A stretch of DNA of 64,000 nt, taken from Bacillota bacterium (lineage in GTDB: Bacteria; Bacillota; Clostridia; Lachnospirales; Lachnospiraceae). Position numbers and translations under genes: made by a program. Within the stretch, counting starts at the first letter, position 1, and the number at the start of each line of letters is the position of its first letter. This document shows positions 50,189-59,683 of the stretch, piece by piece. Below the pieces are notes generated by a model. The model was not told the origin of the DNA. It worked only from the letters and a program-made list of their open reading frames with translations, and did not search any database. The stretch is from NCBI GenBank assembly GCA_023423335.1, contig JAFAFU010000014.1, positions 1 to 64,000 on the forward strand. The letters are read 5' to 3'.

Positions 50189-51724
50189 TCATTCCCACTC
50201 TATCGTTGCCGGGGGTTTGCCTGTGATATCGTAGCAAATTCGATTGACATGCTTTACTTCGTTTACAATTCTATTTGAAATCTTTCCAAGCAAGTCCCAG
50301 GGAAGCTCTGCAAATTCAGCCGTCATGAAGTCTGTCGTAGTTACCGCTCTTAAAGCTACGGTATAATCATAGGTCCTCTCATCACCCATTACTCCGACAC
50401 TGCGAAGGTCGGTTAATACGGCAAAATACTGGCCGATGCTGCGGTCAAGACTGGCTTTCGCGATCTCCTCACGGTAAATATAATCCGCATCCTGGAGGAG
50501 GGCGATTTTTTCCGGAGTGACATCGCCTATGATACGGATGGCAAGTCCCGGACCGGGGAAGGGTTGGCGATAAACAAGCTTTTCCGGAATACCAAGCTCC
50601 AGTCCGGCCTTTCTGACTTCGTCCTTAAAAAGATTGCGTAAGGGTTCGATAATTTCCTTAAAATCCACATAGTCCGGTAATCCGCCTACATTATGATGGC
50701 TCTTGATCACGGCTGATTTACCAAGGCCGCTTTCGATAACATCGGGATAAATAGTTCCTTGTACCAGGTAATCCACTGTTCCGATTTTCTTGGCCTCTTC
50801 CTCGAATACACGGATGAATTCTTCACCGATGATCTTTCTCTTTTCTTCCGGCTCGGAGACGCCTGCAAGCTTCGTATAGAAACGCTCCTGTGCGTTGACG
50901 CGGACAAAATTAACATCAAATTGCTTTGTAAAAATCTCTTCTACCTCATCGCCCTCGTTCTTGCGTAACAGTCCGTGGTCGACAAAGATACAGGTGAGCT
51001 GCTTTCCGACTGCTTTTGAGATCATAACGGCTGCTACGGAGGAATCGACGCCGCCGGAGAGAGCGCATAATACCTTCCTGTCCCCGATTTTATTCCTTAA
51101 GGAGACTACCGTCTCTTCGGCAAAGGAAGCCATTCTCCAGTCACCGGAACAATTGCATATCTTATAAAGGAAATTATGGAGCATTTTCGTACCTTCCTGG
51201 GTATGGACTACCTCCGGATGGAACTGAACTCCGTACAGGTTTCTGGATACATCTTCAATGGCGGCAATCGGACAGGAATCGGAAGATGCTACGGTACCAA
51301 AGCCGGCTGCCGGTTTCTCAATATAATCGGTGTGGCTCATCCAGCAGATCGTTTTGGAAGATATGTCATGAAATAGTTTTGAATTATGATTTACTTCAAT
51401 CTCTGTTCTGCCATATTCACGAACCGGAGCCTTGGAAACCGTTCCGCCGGTTAAATATGTCATCAGCTGGCAACCGTAGCAGATTCCCAGAATCGGTATT
51501 CCCAAAGAGAAGATTCCCTGATCACAGGAGGGAGCATCCGGTTCATATACACTGGCAGGACCGCCGGTAAATATGATGCCCTTTGGTGCAATTTCTTTAA
51601 TCCGTTCAAGGCTGGTATAGTAAGGCAATACCTCACAATATACATTACATTCCCTGACACGTCTGGCAATCAGCTGATTATACTGGCCACCGAAGTCTAG
51701 TACAATAACCATTTCTTTTTCCAA
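50189..51724 (-). CDS. guaA: GMP synthase (glutamine-hydrolysing)
   Basis: A 511-residue GuaA that aminates XMP to GMP using glutamine and ATP. The N-terminal class I amidotransferase has the nucleophile Cys in GICYGCQLM and the His-Glu pair in FHPEVVHT. The ATP-pyrophosphatase P-loop is LSGGVDSSVAA. The C-terminal dimerisation domain ends KPPATIEWE. The start is TTG 51724 with AGGAGG 8 bases upstream on the minus strand; the longer frame to 51826 has no ribosome site. Monocistronic. Confidence 0.96.
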   Translation of the reverse strand: MEKEMVIVLDFGGQYNQLIARRVRECNVYCEVLPYYTSLERIKEIAPKGIIFTGGPASVYEPDAPSCDQGIFSLGIPILGICYGCQLMTYLTGGTVSKAPVREYGRTEIEVNHNSKLFHDISSKTICWMSHTDYIEKPAAGFGTVASSDSCPIAAIEDVSRNLYGVQFHPEVVHTQEGTKMLHNFLYKICNCSGDWRMASFAEETVVSLRNKIGDRKVLCALSGGVDSSVAAVMISKAVGKQLTCIFVDHGLLRKNEGDEVEEIFTKQFDVNFVRVNAQERFYTKLAGVSEPEEKRKIIGEEFIRVFEEEAKKIGTVDYLVQGTIYPDVIESGLGKSAVIKSHHNVGGLPDYVDFKEIIEPLRNLFKDEVRKAGLELGIPEKLVYRQPFPGPGLAIRIIGDVTPEKIALLQDADYIYREEIAKASLDRSIGQYFAVLTDLRSVGVMGDERTYDYTVALRAVTTTDFMTAEFAELPWDLLGKISNRIVNEVKHVNRICYDITGKPPATIEWE

Positions 51725-52084
51725 TTTGAAACCTCCTAATGTACAAAAATACGTGTTAAAAGGCTCTTTCCAAGCCCGGCTGAAATATATGTGATTTATG
51801 ATACAACATTTCAATACAAAACACAAGATATCGATTTGACACAGAGTGACAAATATTTCAACTTGTTTTACTTAGGATGCCCAAACATTCTAAATTTACT
51901 GTCGTATATCTCCGATATATGTGTTACAGGCGAGAAATTTACCGGGAATAGGTAATATTTCTCATTTATAAAAATACAAAATAAATATTTACATTTACAC
52001 AACATCATGGTATCATTTACCTATGCAGTTACAATATATGGTATTAACAGCCGGGTGTTGACATAAGCAATGGAGGTAACCGCA
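51725..52084. other. AT-rich divergent gap between guaA and the HPt-like gene
   Basis: No gene is seen in these 360 bases. A strong hairpin GAGAAATTTACC / GGTAATATTTCTC with a seven-base loop lies at about 51931-51963. It has no clear T-run on either strand. I looked for a purine riboswitch in the guaA leader on the minus strand and did not find the conserved core. Confidence 0.5.
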
Positions 52085-52579
52085 ATGGGGGAGAACATTA
52101 CCAGGGATATAATCGAATGTGTGCCGGAGATTGAATTTGATGCCGGTTACCGTTATTTTCTTGGAAACATGGATAATTATTTACAAGCGATGCTGTCGAT
52201 TCTAAAGAGTATGAAAGCAAAGCTGCCATTATTAGAATCCATGTACCGATCGGGAGAATTCACTGGGCTGAGAACGATTACACAGACTCTTCGGCGCATG
52301 ATGAATAACGTAGGTGCCATGGGTATGGCTGAGTTGTCCTATCAGCTGGAGTCTTTCCTGCTGAATGATCAGAACACAGAATTTAATGAATTACTGGATC
52401 AATATATCCGCTGCATGTATCGGTTTACGGATCATCTGGAAAACCTTTTTATGGAGCTGGGTACTAAAAATATCGGTAGATTGAATGAGGAACAGTCTTC
52501 TTTCCTGAATTATGATTTTACTAAGACGAAGGAAAGTATCAAGCTTTCGACTGATTTACTCGAGCGCAGAATTATCTAA
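52085..52579 (+). CDS. HPt-like helical protein lacking the phospho-histidine
   Basis: A 164-residue all-helical protein. Two stretches follow the pattern of histidine phosphotransfer (HPt) domains: FDAGYRYFLGNMDNYLQAML (residues 18-37) and TITQTLRRMMNNVGAMGMAEL (64-84, read as ITQTLRR then NNVGAMG). In HPt domains the second would hold an invariant His at the place of Gln67, and Lys-Gly after it, here Arg-Arg. It therefore cannot carry phosphate in the usual way and may be a regulatory decoy or binding protein. The start at 52085 follows ATGGAGGTAACC. Assignment to the fold is an inference. Confidence 0.5.
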   Translation: MGENITRDIIECVPEIEFDAGYRYFLGNMDNYLQAMLSILKSMKAKLPLLESMYRSGEFTGLRTITQTLRRMMNNVGAMGMAELSYQLESFLLNDQNTEFNELLDQYIRCMYRFTDHLENLFMELGTKNIGRLNEEQSSFLNYDFTKTKESIKLSTDLLERRII

Positions 52580-52599
52580 CTTGCTTTTTATTACTCCCA

Positions 52600-52645
52600 A
52601 ACAAGCCCTATCAAACAACTGACATTGTGATAGGGCTTGTTTTAT
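52600..52645 (+). terminator. Terminator after the HPt-like gene
   Basis: AACAAGCCCTATCA pairs with TGATAGGGCTTGTT, followed by TTATT. The next 100 bases up to the topoisomerase stop hold an AATGCAA/TTGCATT inverted repeat and GC-rich short repeats (CTGCG, GCAGC). Confidence 0.85.
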
Positions 52646-52746
52646 TATATCGTATTCAATGCAAATTAAGACTCAGGGACTGCGTTCCTTGTAAATCCGC
52701 AGGATTCACTGCTCGCAGCTGCGCTTATCATATTGCATTACACCTG

Positions 52747-54993
52747 TTATAAGGTTGCCTTCTGACCCTTGTCACCGCGTTTGCGGCTGCGGACCTTTCT
52801 GGCGCTTAAGGTTTTGTCGCCGAAGACAAAGCTGTCCGTGCCAGGACTTAGAGCGGTAGCGAAGCAGACGGCATCGTTTTTGTCAAGGGTGATTGCCTTT
52901 ACACCGCGGCTGGTCTTCTTAAGCTCGGAAACCTCGGATAAAGGGAAGCCGAGGGAGAGACCCTTCTCGGTCAGGATAATAACCTTCAGATTACCTGCCA
53001 GGACCTCGTGGGCGGACATCAATGTAATTCCGACAACTTCATCCGAATCCTCCAGCTTGGTCGCACTGATCATAGAGCGGTTCGTTTCAAACTCGGCTCC
53101 GGATACCTGTTTGATAAAGCCTTTTTTGGTAGTGAAGAGAAGCTGGGCTTCAAACAGTTGTTCAAAAGAGGTATAGAAGATCACGTTTTCCTTATCCAGC
53201 TTGCATAGGGTTTGTATCAGGGAGCCCTTATCCTTCATTTTACATTTTGGAATATTTTCTGCTTTCACCTGATACATATTACCTTCCGCTGTGAAGCAGC
53301 AGAGCTTGTCCGTATTCTTCATCTGGATGACATGGACAAATTCTTTCAGATTATCCTCTGAGGCTCTGGTATAGCTGGCCAGATCAATGGATTTTGTATA
53401 GCCGAAGCGGTCAATCAGGATATAGATATCTTCGATTTTAACCTCTTCCACATATTCCGCGCTGACTGCATTCATCAGCTTTGTCTTCCGTTCGGTCTGG
53501 AAGGCCTTCCTGTATTCCTTTAGGCGTCCTTTAATTACCTTATATAATTCTCTGGTATCTCCCAGGACTTTCTTATATTCATCAATGGAAGCAATCAGAT
53601 CGGTATTTTCTTCGTGGAGCTTTAAGATTTCAAGTCCGATCAGCTTGGAAAGCTGCATGGAGAGGATGGCATCTGCCTGGCGCTCCGTGAAGCTTAAGGC
53701 CGCGGCTTCCTTCTTTGACTGCTCGGATTTAAACCGGATATCCTCCGTATTACCGTCGGTGAGGCACGCCTTCGCCTGCTTAATAGAGGAACTTCCTCTT
53801 AAGATTTCAATAATCAGGTCAATGACATCGGTTGCCTTGATCAGGCCCCCCACGATCTCCAGGCGCTTCTGGGCCTTTTCGAGAAGATAGTTATATTCCT
53901 TGGTATACAGCTCCACCTGGAAATCCACGAATTCCTGGATCATTCTCTTCAGGTTGAAAACAATCGGCTGTTGGTTCTTGACGGCCAGGAGATTGACGGA
54001 ATAGGTATCCTCCATCACGGTCTTCTTATATAATCCGTTCAGCAGGTTATCCAGATTCCGGTCCTTCTTGACTTCGATGACGATACGGATACCCTCCTTC
54101 GAGGATTCATCGCGGATATCATAGATCTCATCAAATACTTTATCTTTCATCAGGGCAGCAAGATTCTCAACAAGCTTGGTCTTATTGCCGGCAACAGTAT
54201 AGGGTATTTCGGTAATTATTATGTTTTTCCTGCCGTTATCGCCATTTTCTATTTCGACCTTGGAGCGAATCCTAACCTTCCCTTCACCTGTTTCGTAAAT
54301 CATCGCCATATCATCCTGGTTGACGATAATGCCTCCGGTAGGGAAATCGGGCGCGGGAATATATTCCATCAGTCTGCGGATGGTAATGAACGGGTTGTCC
54401 ATGTAAGCGATGACACCATCAATCACCTCAACGGGATTGTGGGGAGGGATATTAGTCGCCATACCGACTGCAATTCCGGTAGTACCGTTAATCAACAGAT
54501 TCGGTATCATGGCCGGCAGAACGACAGGTTCTTTCTCGCTGTCATCGAAGTTCGGTACAAATTCAACAAGGCCCTTCTCCAGATGGTCTAATAACGCCAT
54601 GGAGCCGGGGGATAACCGGGCTTCCGTATAACGCATAGCCGCGGCGCCGTCGCCGTCTATGGAACCGAAGTTGCCGTGTCCATCCACCAAAGGCACCCTC
54701 AGGGAATAATCCTCGCTCATATGTACCAGGGCTTCATAAATCGAACTGTCACCATGGGGGTGGTATTTACCCATCGTATCACCGACAATACGGGCACTTT
54801 TTCTATGAGGCTTCGCAGGCTCTAAGCCCAGCTCCACCATGGAATAAAGGATTCTTCTCTGTACCGGTTTAAGGCCGTCCCTTATATCGGGTAATGCTCT
54901 GGCTACGATGACGCTCATGGCATAATCCCGGTAGCTGTTCTTCATTTCTTCTGAAAAATCCAGCTGGATAACTTGATCTGTATTGTTATTCAT
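52747..54993 (-). CDS. parC: Type IIA DNA topoisomerase subunit A (probable topoisomerase IV ParC)
   Basis: A 748-residue DNA cleavage and rejoining subunit. The catalytic tyrosine is in AAMRYTEARLSP; the quinolone-resistance region HPHGDSSIYEALVHMSEDYS is conserved (read as YHPHGDSSIYEAL). The C-terminal beta-pinwheel is short and lacks the GyrA box (QRRGGKG): the equivalent place reads YTKSIDLASYTRASEDN. This and its length favour ParC, a decatenase, over GyrA. The gene follows the B-subunit gene by 93 bases, which contain leader repeat copy G and its ribosome site. Confidence 0.85.
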   Translation of the reverse strand: MNNNTDQVIQLDFSEEMKNSYRDYAMSVIVARALPDIRDGLKPVQRRILYSMVELGLEPAKPHRKSARIVGDTMGKYHPHGDSSIYEALVHMSEDYSLRVPLVDGHGNFGSIDGDGAAAMRYTEARLSPGSMALLDHLEKGLVEFVPNFDDSEKEPVVLPAMIPNLLINGTTGIAVGMATNIPPHNPVEVIDGVIAYMDNPFITIRRLMEYIPAPDFPTGGIIVNQDDMAMIYETGEGKVRIRSKVEIENGDNGRKNIIITEIPYTVAGNKTKLVENLAALMKDKVFDEIYDIRDESSKEGIRIVIEVKKDRNLDNLLNGLYKKTVMEDTYSVNLLAVKNQQPIVFNLKRMIQEFVDFQVELYTKEYNYLLEKAQKRLEIVGGLIKATDVIDLIIEILRGSSSIKQAKACLTDGNTEDIRFKSEQSKKEAAALSFTERQADAILSMQLSKLIGLEILKLHEENTDLIASIDEYKKVLGDTRELYKVIKGRLKEYRKAFQTERKTKLMNAVSAEYVEEVKIEDIYILIDRFGYTKSIDLASYTRASEDNLKEFVHVIQMKNTDKLCCFTAEGNMYQVKAENIPKCKMKDKGSLIQTLCKLDKENVIFYTSFEQLFEAQLLFTTKKGFIKQVSGAEFETNRSMISATKLEDSDEVVGITLMSAHEVLAGNLKVIILTEKGLSLGFPLSEVSELKKTSRGVKAITLDKNDAVCFATALSPGTDSFVFGDKTLSARKVRSRKRGDKGQKATL

Positions 54994-55076
54994 AATAACC
55001 TCCAGGCTGCCATAGGCAGCTCATAAACTAGGCGAAAAGCACGTTCTTGTACTTTTTGCCGGTCGAAAAATGCTTT
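54994..55076 (-). repeat. Dispersed leader repeat, copy G (between topoisomerase genes)
   Basis: Read on the minus strand: TTTTTCGACCGGCAAAAAG, TACAAGAACGTGCTTTTCGC (module II), then AGTTTATGAGCTGCC-tat-GGCAGCC (module III) and TGGAGGTTATT before the parC start codon. It matches copy B in order and spacing. Confidence 0.75.
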
Positions 55077-55086
55077 TCCTGCCTTC

Positions 55087-57018
55087 TTATATATCAAGCT
55101 TAGCATATTTTGCTTCTTCCATGATGAAGGTACGTCTCGGGGGTACATTACTACTCATCAGGGTGGTTGTAATTTCGTCTGCCTCCACGGTATCGCTGAT
55201 CGTAATCTGAGCAAGAGTTCGGGTCTCCGGATCCAGCGTGGTTTCCCATAGCTGGTGGGCATCCATCTCACCAAGACCTTTATACCGCTGGAGACTGATA
55301 ATTTTATTCTCGGCAATCTTACGAAACTTCTCCAATTCAAAATCATTGAACAGATACTCGGCTTTCCTGGTTTTCTTACTCCTCACCGTAGTTTCGTAGT
55401 CAACTTTATAAAGAGGCGGAAGTCCTCTGTAAACCTTACCTTCCAGAATGAGCTCCGGCATAAAACGGTAGAAGAAGGTTAACAGGAGGGTGCTGATATG
55501 AGCACCGTCCACATCAGCATCGGTCAGTATGATGATTTTATCATAATGTAACTTATTGATATCAAAATCATCTCCGATACCACAGCCGAAGCAGGCAATC
55601 ATGGATCTGATTTCATTATTTAACAGGATTTTCTCCAGGGAAGCCTTCTCAACGTTTAAGATTTTGCCCCGGAGGGGAAGTACTGCCTGTGTTCTGCGGT
55701 TCCTGGCTGTTTTTACCGTACCGCCCGCAGAATCACCCTCAACGATATAAAGCTCGCATTCCTCTGCTTTCTTGGAAGAACAGGAGGCCAGCTTGCTTCT
55801 GGTATCCACATCATTTAATTGCTTCATCACCGCATTCCGGGCTTTGTCGCTGGCACGTCTGGCATTGAAGGATTTCATGGAGTTATCCAGGATACTCCGC
55901 AATACCTCCACATGTTTATCAAACCAGCGCTGGGCTTCGGAGGAAAAAACATCGTCTACGGCGCTTTTCGCATCAGTATTCCCGAGCTTTGTCTTGGTCT
56001 GGCCTTCAAACTGGGGGTCCGGATGCTTGATGGAAATGATGGATACCAGTCCGTTACGGATATCCTTACCGTCAAAATTTTCATCCTTATCCTTCAGGAT
56101 TCCCAATTCCCTGGCATACTGGTTCATGACACGGGTCAGGCCGGTTTTGAAACCGGTCACTAAGGTTCCTCCGTCAACGACATTGATGCGGTTGCAATAA
56201 GCATTAATCTGCTCCGAAAAGCTGTCGGTATATTGGAAAGCGATTTCAACCTCGATATCACCGCTTTTTCCCTCCAGATAGATCGGCTCTTCATGAAGAA
56301 CGGTCATTTCACGGGTAAGATAGGAGATGAAGCTCTTAATACCTTCTGCCTCCTGATAGCTTTTCTCGGTTCCGGCTATTTGGTCGGTGTAGTTAATCAG
56401 GAGGTTTTTGTTTAAGAAGGCGATTTCCTTCAGCTTCTTATGGATCATTTCCGATTTGAACTCTACGGTTTCGAAAATAGTATCATCCGGATAGAAAATG
56501 ACTCTTGTACCGGTATCAGATTTATTGCATTTCCCGACCACAGGAAGAAGGCTATCTGCCAGTTCTGTAACCGGATGACCGCCATTTACATATTCATCAC
56601 GGTAGATTTTACCGTCTCTTTTCACTTCTACAATCATGCGCTTCGAAAGAGCATTCACTACGGACGCGCCGACACCGTGAAGACCGCCGGCCACTTTATA
56701 CACGGAATTACCAAATTTACCTCCGGCGTGAAGGATGGTATATACGACACGGACGGTCGGAATATGCTTTGTCGGATGGATATCAACCGGTACCCCCCGT
56801 CCGTAGTCGGCGATTTCAATTCCGCCATCCTTTAACAGAGTTATATCAATTCTTGAACAATAACCCGCCAGATGTTCGTCGATTGCATTATCGAATATTT
56901 CCCAGATTAAATGGTGTAATCCCCTGGGACCGGTGCTTCCGATGTACATACCCGGACGCTTTCTTACGGCTTCAAGTCCTTCCAGAACTACGATCTGACT
57001 TCCGCTATACTGTTCCAT
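55087..57018 (-). CDS. parE: Type IIA DNA topoisomerase subunit B (probable topoisomerase IV ParE)
   Basis: A 643-residue ATPase subunit with a GHKL ATP site (EIFDNAIDEHLAGYC; GRGVPVDIH; GGLHGVGASVVNALS) and a TOPRIM domain (EGDSAGG; DADVDGAH). The PLRGKILNVEKA segment and the closing YAKLDI look GyrB-like, but the partner subunit lacks the GyrA box, so the pair is most likely topoisomerase IV. It is the first gene of a two-gene minus-strand operon. AAAGGGGA precedes the ATG. Confidence 0.85.
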   Translation of the reverse strand: MEQYSGSQIVVLEGLEAVRKRPGMYIGSTGPRGLHHLIWEIFDNAIDEHLAGYCSRIDITLLKDGGIEIADYGRGVPVDIHPTKHIPTVRVVYTILHAGGKFGNSVYKVAGGLHGVGASVVNALSKRMIVEVKRDGKIYRDEYVNGGHPVTELADSLLPVVGKCNKSDTGTRVIFYPDDTIFETVEFKSEMIHKKLKEIAFLNKNLLINYTDQIAGTEKSYQEAEGIKSFISYLTREMTVLHEEPIYLEGKSGDIEVEIAFQYTDSFSEQINAYCNRINVVDGGTLVTGFKTGLTRVMNQYARELGILKDKDENFDGKDIRNGLVSIISIKHPDPQFEGQTKTKLGNTDAKSAVDDVFSSEAQRWFDKHVEVLRSILDNSMKSFNARRASDKARNAVMKQLNDVDTRSKLASCSSKKAEECELYIVEGDSAGGTVKTARNRRTQAVLPLRGKILNVEKASLEKILLNNEIRSMIACFGCGIGDDFDINKLHYDKIIILTDADVDGAHISTLLLTFFYRFMPELILEGKVYRGLPPLYKVDYETTVRSKKTRKAEYLFNDFELEKFRKIAENKIISLQRYKGLGEMDAHQLWETTLDPETRTLAQITISDTVEADEITTTLMSSNVPPRRTFIMEEAKYAKLDI

Positions 57019-57304
57019 GGTTTTTAGATCCCCTTTAATTATTATGTATTTTCTTTTGATTTTTGTACCACTGTGGAGGTTGGCGTTTGGAACAGTATAA
57101 CATATTTGATTTCATTTTTCCAGTAATTTAATGGCAGAAACTACTTGATAACGTAGTACATAGCTGCGTTTCCACTATATTTAGTGTAAACAGGATTTTG
57201 AAAGTGCCGAGATTCTTGGAAAAAACTGCGTAAATCGCACAAAGGTGCTCATTCCTTGTTTTTTCGGTTGTTTTAAGAGGCTGCGAAGCAGCATCATGCC
57301 CTCG

Positions 57305-57346
57305 GCCCAAACTAACACAAAGGACAGGTATGTTTGGTTAGTGTGA
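57305..57346 (+). repeat. CCAAACTAAC intergenic repeat, copy 1
   Basis: CCCAAACTAACA, a few bases, CAGGTATGTTTGG and TAGTGTGA. It matches 59684-59723 with few differences. CCAAAC can pair with GTTTGG, or ACTAAC with GTTAGT, but not both at once. Confidence 0.7.
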
Positions 57347-57419
57347 TTTATAAAAAGCATATTAATTCACACTTCGAAGTTGTGGTTAAAAATAATCCTG
57401 GTTACTTTATAAATTAGGA

Positions 57420-57447
57420 TTGAAAAATTGATAGAATGTTGTATAAT
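57420..57447 (+). promoter_or_regulatory. Promoter of the PHP hydrolase gene
   Basis: TTGAAA, 16 bases, perfect TATAAT, 82 bases before the start codon. Confidence 0.6.
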
Positions 57448-57529
57448 AGGAACCATTCTTTAATGCAATACCAAACCGCAGTGAAATTATCTTAGGTATA
57501 ATTCATTAAATAAAGAAAGCTGGAGCAAA

Positions 57530-58213
57530 ATGAGCCTGTTTTTATATGAAACACACCTTCATACGAAGGAGGCCAGTGCCTGCGCGACTCTTGACGGCGC
57601 AGAACATGCCAGAAAATATAAGAAAGCCGGATATGCAGGTATTATTGTGACGGACCATTTTTTTAACGGAAACAGCTGTATTCCGCAGAACCTGCCCTGG
57701 GAGGAACGGATTGACCGGTTCTGCCTTGGCTATGAACATGCCAGGGAGGAAGGAGACCGTATTGGTCTGGATGTATTTTTTGGGGTGGAAATGGGATTTA
57801 ATTTCACGGAATTCCTTGTTTACGGCATCGATAAGGCCTGGCTTAAGAAGCAGCCGGACCTATTGTCCTGGACGGTCGAGGAACAATTCCGGAAGGTACA
57901 TGAGGCGGGAGGTTTCATCGTACATGCCCATCCCTACCGAATCCGTTCTTATATCAAGGAGGTTTGCCTGTTCCCCAATTATATTGATGCAGTTGAGATA
58001 TTCAATGCCGGGAACGGTAACGGGGAATTTGACAAAAAGGCAGAGGCCTATGCCAAAAAACTTAAATTACCCGGGACAGCGGGCACGGATGCCCATGGAC
58101 ATGAAAAAAGGCACAGTGGAATGGCCTTTCGGCATAGAATAGAGAATATTCATGAATTTATTGACAGCGTGAAATCAGGACATTATGAATTGCTTAAGAT
58201 ACAATATGAATGA
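57530..58213 (+). CDS. PHP-domain metal-dependent phosphoesterase
   Basis: A 227-residue PHP (polymerase and histidinol phosphatase) domain protein. Metal-binding motifs: ETHLHTKEAS at the N-terminus, VTDHFF, FFGVEMG, VHAHPYR and GTAGTDAHGHE. Members hydrolyse phosphoesters, e.g. nucleotide 5',3'-bisphosphates or histidinol phosphate; which applies here cannot be told. The gene precedes the decarboxylase gene by 22 bases, probably as one operon. Confidence 0.85.
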   Translation: MSLFLYETHLHTKEASACATLDGAEHARKYKKAGYAGIIVTDHFFNGNSCIPQNLPWEERIDRFCLGYEHAREEGDRIGLDVFFGVEMGFNFTEFLVYGIDKAWLKKQPDLLSWTVEEQFRKVHEAGGFIVHAHPYRIRSYIKEVCLFPNYIDAVEIFNAGNGNGEFDKKAEAYAKKLKLPGTAGTDAHGHEKRHSGMAFRHRIENIHEFIDSVKSGHYELLKIQYE

Positions 58214-58235
58214 ATAGAATACGAGGAGGTCATCT

Positions 58236-59495
58236 ATGAAGAAACCATTTGTTACATTGGAACAGTTGACGGAAATAACGAAGAAATATCCTACTCCCTT
58301 CCATATTTATGATGAAAAAGGCATCCGGGAGAATGCAAGGAAGTTAAAAGCAGCTTTTGCCTGGAATAAAGGCTTTAAAGAATATTTTGCAGTAAAAGCG
58401 ACACCGAATCCGTTTATTATTAATATACTTAAGGAGGAAGGATGCGGAGTTGACTGCTCCTCCATGACGGAGCTCATGATGTCAGAGGCACTTGGCTTCT
58501 CCGGTGCAGATATCATGTTTTCTTCCAATGCGACTCCGGCCGACGAGTTTATTAAGGGCAGGGAACTAAATGCCATTATCAATCTGGATGATTACACCCA
58601 TATCGATTTCCTTGAAAAGACGGCGGGAATTCCGGAGCTGATCTGCTGCAGGTATAATCCGGGCGGTATTTTCAAAACAGCGAATGGCATCATGGATAAT
58701 CCCGGCGATGCAAAATACGGTTTCACGAAGGACCAGATGATTGATGGTTTCAAGCGGTTGAAGGAAAAAGGAGCAAAAGCTTTCGGAATCCATTCCTTTC
58801 TGGCAAGTAATACGATATCGAACGAATATTATCCTACTCTGGCGGGTATTTTATTTGAACTGGCAGTAGAGATCAGGGATAAGACTGGAGTGGATATCAA
58901 ATTTATTAATCTTTCAGGAGGGGTAGGCATTCCTTACAAGCCGGACCAGGAGCCTAATGACATCTTGGCGATCGGCGAGGGTGTAAGGCAGGCATATGAG
59001 AAAGTCCTTGTTCCTGCCGGTATGGGAGAGGTTGCTTTATTTACGGAGCTGGGTCGTTTCATGCTCGCACCCTACGGTCATCTGGTGGCAGCAGCGCTCC
59101 ACGAGAAGCATATCTATAAGGAATACATCGGACTGGATGCCTGTGCCGTTAATCTCATGAGACCGGCGATGTATGGCGCGTACCATCATATTACGGTCAT
59201 GGGCAAGGAAGACGCTCCCTGCGACCACAAATATGATATCACCGGCTCTCTCTGTGAGAATAATGATAAGTTTGCCATTGACCGGATGCTGCCAAAGATT
59301 GACCTGGGCGATCTGCTGGTAATACATGATACCGGTGCCCATGGTTTCGCCATGGGGTATAATTATAACGGTAAGCTAAGGTCCGCAGAGCTCTTGCTGC
59401 AGGAGGACGGGACCGTCCGAATGATCCGCAGAGCTGAGACTCCGAAGGATTATTTCGCAACCTTCGATTTTTGTGATATTTTGAAGAACTATTAA
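58236..59495 (+). CDS. PLP-dependent decarboxylase, diaminopimelate decarboxylase family
   Basis: A 419-residue alanine-racemase-fold decarboxylase (group IV). The PLP lysine is in EYFAVKATPNP, the phosphate loop in NLSGGVGIPY, and the substrate/catalytic Cys region reads GSLCENNDKFA, where canonical LysA has CESGD. It probably makes lysine from meso-diaminopimelate, but the changed CENND loop and the unusual first half (GVDCSSMTELMMSEALGF) mark a divergent subgroup, so another amino acid substrate is possible. GAGGAGG lies before the ATG. Confidence 0.8.
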   Translation: MKKPFVTLEQLTEITKKYPTPFHIYDEKGIRENARKLKAAFAWNKGFKEYFAVKATPNPFIINILKEEGCGVDCSSMTELMMSEALGFSGADIMFSSNATPADEFIKGRELNAIINLDDYTHIDFLEKTAGIPELICCRYNPGGIFKTANGIMDNPGDAKYGFTKDQMIDGFKRLKEKGAKAFGIHSFLASNTISNEYYPTLAGILFELAVEIRDKTGVDIKFINLSGGVGIPYKPDQEPNDILAIGEGVRQAYEKVLVPAGMGEVALFTELGRFMLAPYGHLVAAALHEKHIYKEYIGLDACAVNLMRPAMYGAYHHITVMGKEDAPCDHKYDITGSLCENNDKFAIDRMLPKIDLGDLLVIHDTGAHGFAMGYNYNGKLRSAELLLQEDGTVRMIRRAETPKDYFATFDFCDILKNY

Positions 59496-59683
59496 TAGGA
59501 TAAAGCCGCAATACAGAGAATTTTATCGAAAACAATCAGCGGGAGTACTTTTTCATACTTTAGATACCGCATGGAATATTCATAAAAACGTAGAATATTT
59601 TATTGGAATTGAAGATAAGATATAATGTATCTTTCGAGCGGGGTAATTTGTACCTGCGTAATCAAAGTGTGTAAGTACGCTTG

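Larger units (their letters stand above)
57019..57529. other. Divergent gap between parE and the PHP hydrolase gene
   Basis: About 510 bases with no convincing gene. A minus-strand frame at 57128-57310 (60 codons) lacks a ribosome site and family. The gap contains the repeat at 57305-57346, a GTGTGA...TCACAC hairpin at about 57340-57371 and the promoter at 57420-57447. Confidence 0.6.

Noticed and set aside
51725..51960. Purine or other riboswitch before guaA
   Set aside because: The minus-strand leader was read for the purine riboswitch core and preQ1-like features; only a simple hairpin is present, without conserved core bases.
52747..57018. Calling the topoisomerase pair gyrA/gyrB
   Set aside because: The A subunit lacks the GyrA box and is short; B-subunit features are ambiguous. 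Topoisomerase IV is favoured but not certain.
57128..57310. 60-codon minus-strand ORF between parE and the PHP gene
   Set aside because: No ribosome site, no family features; the DNA is repeat-rich intergenic sequence.
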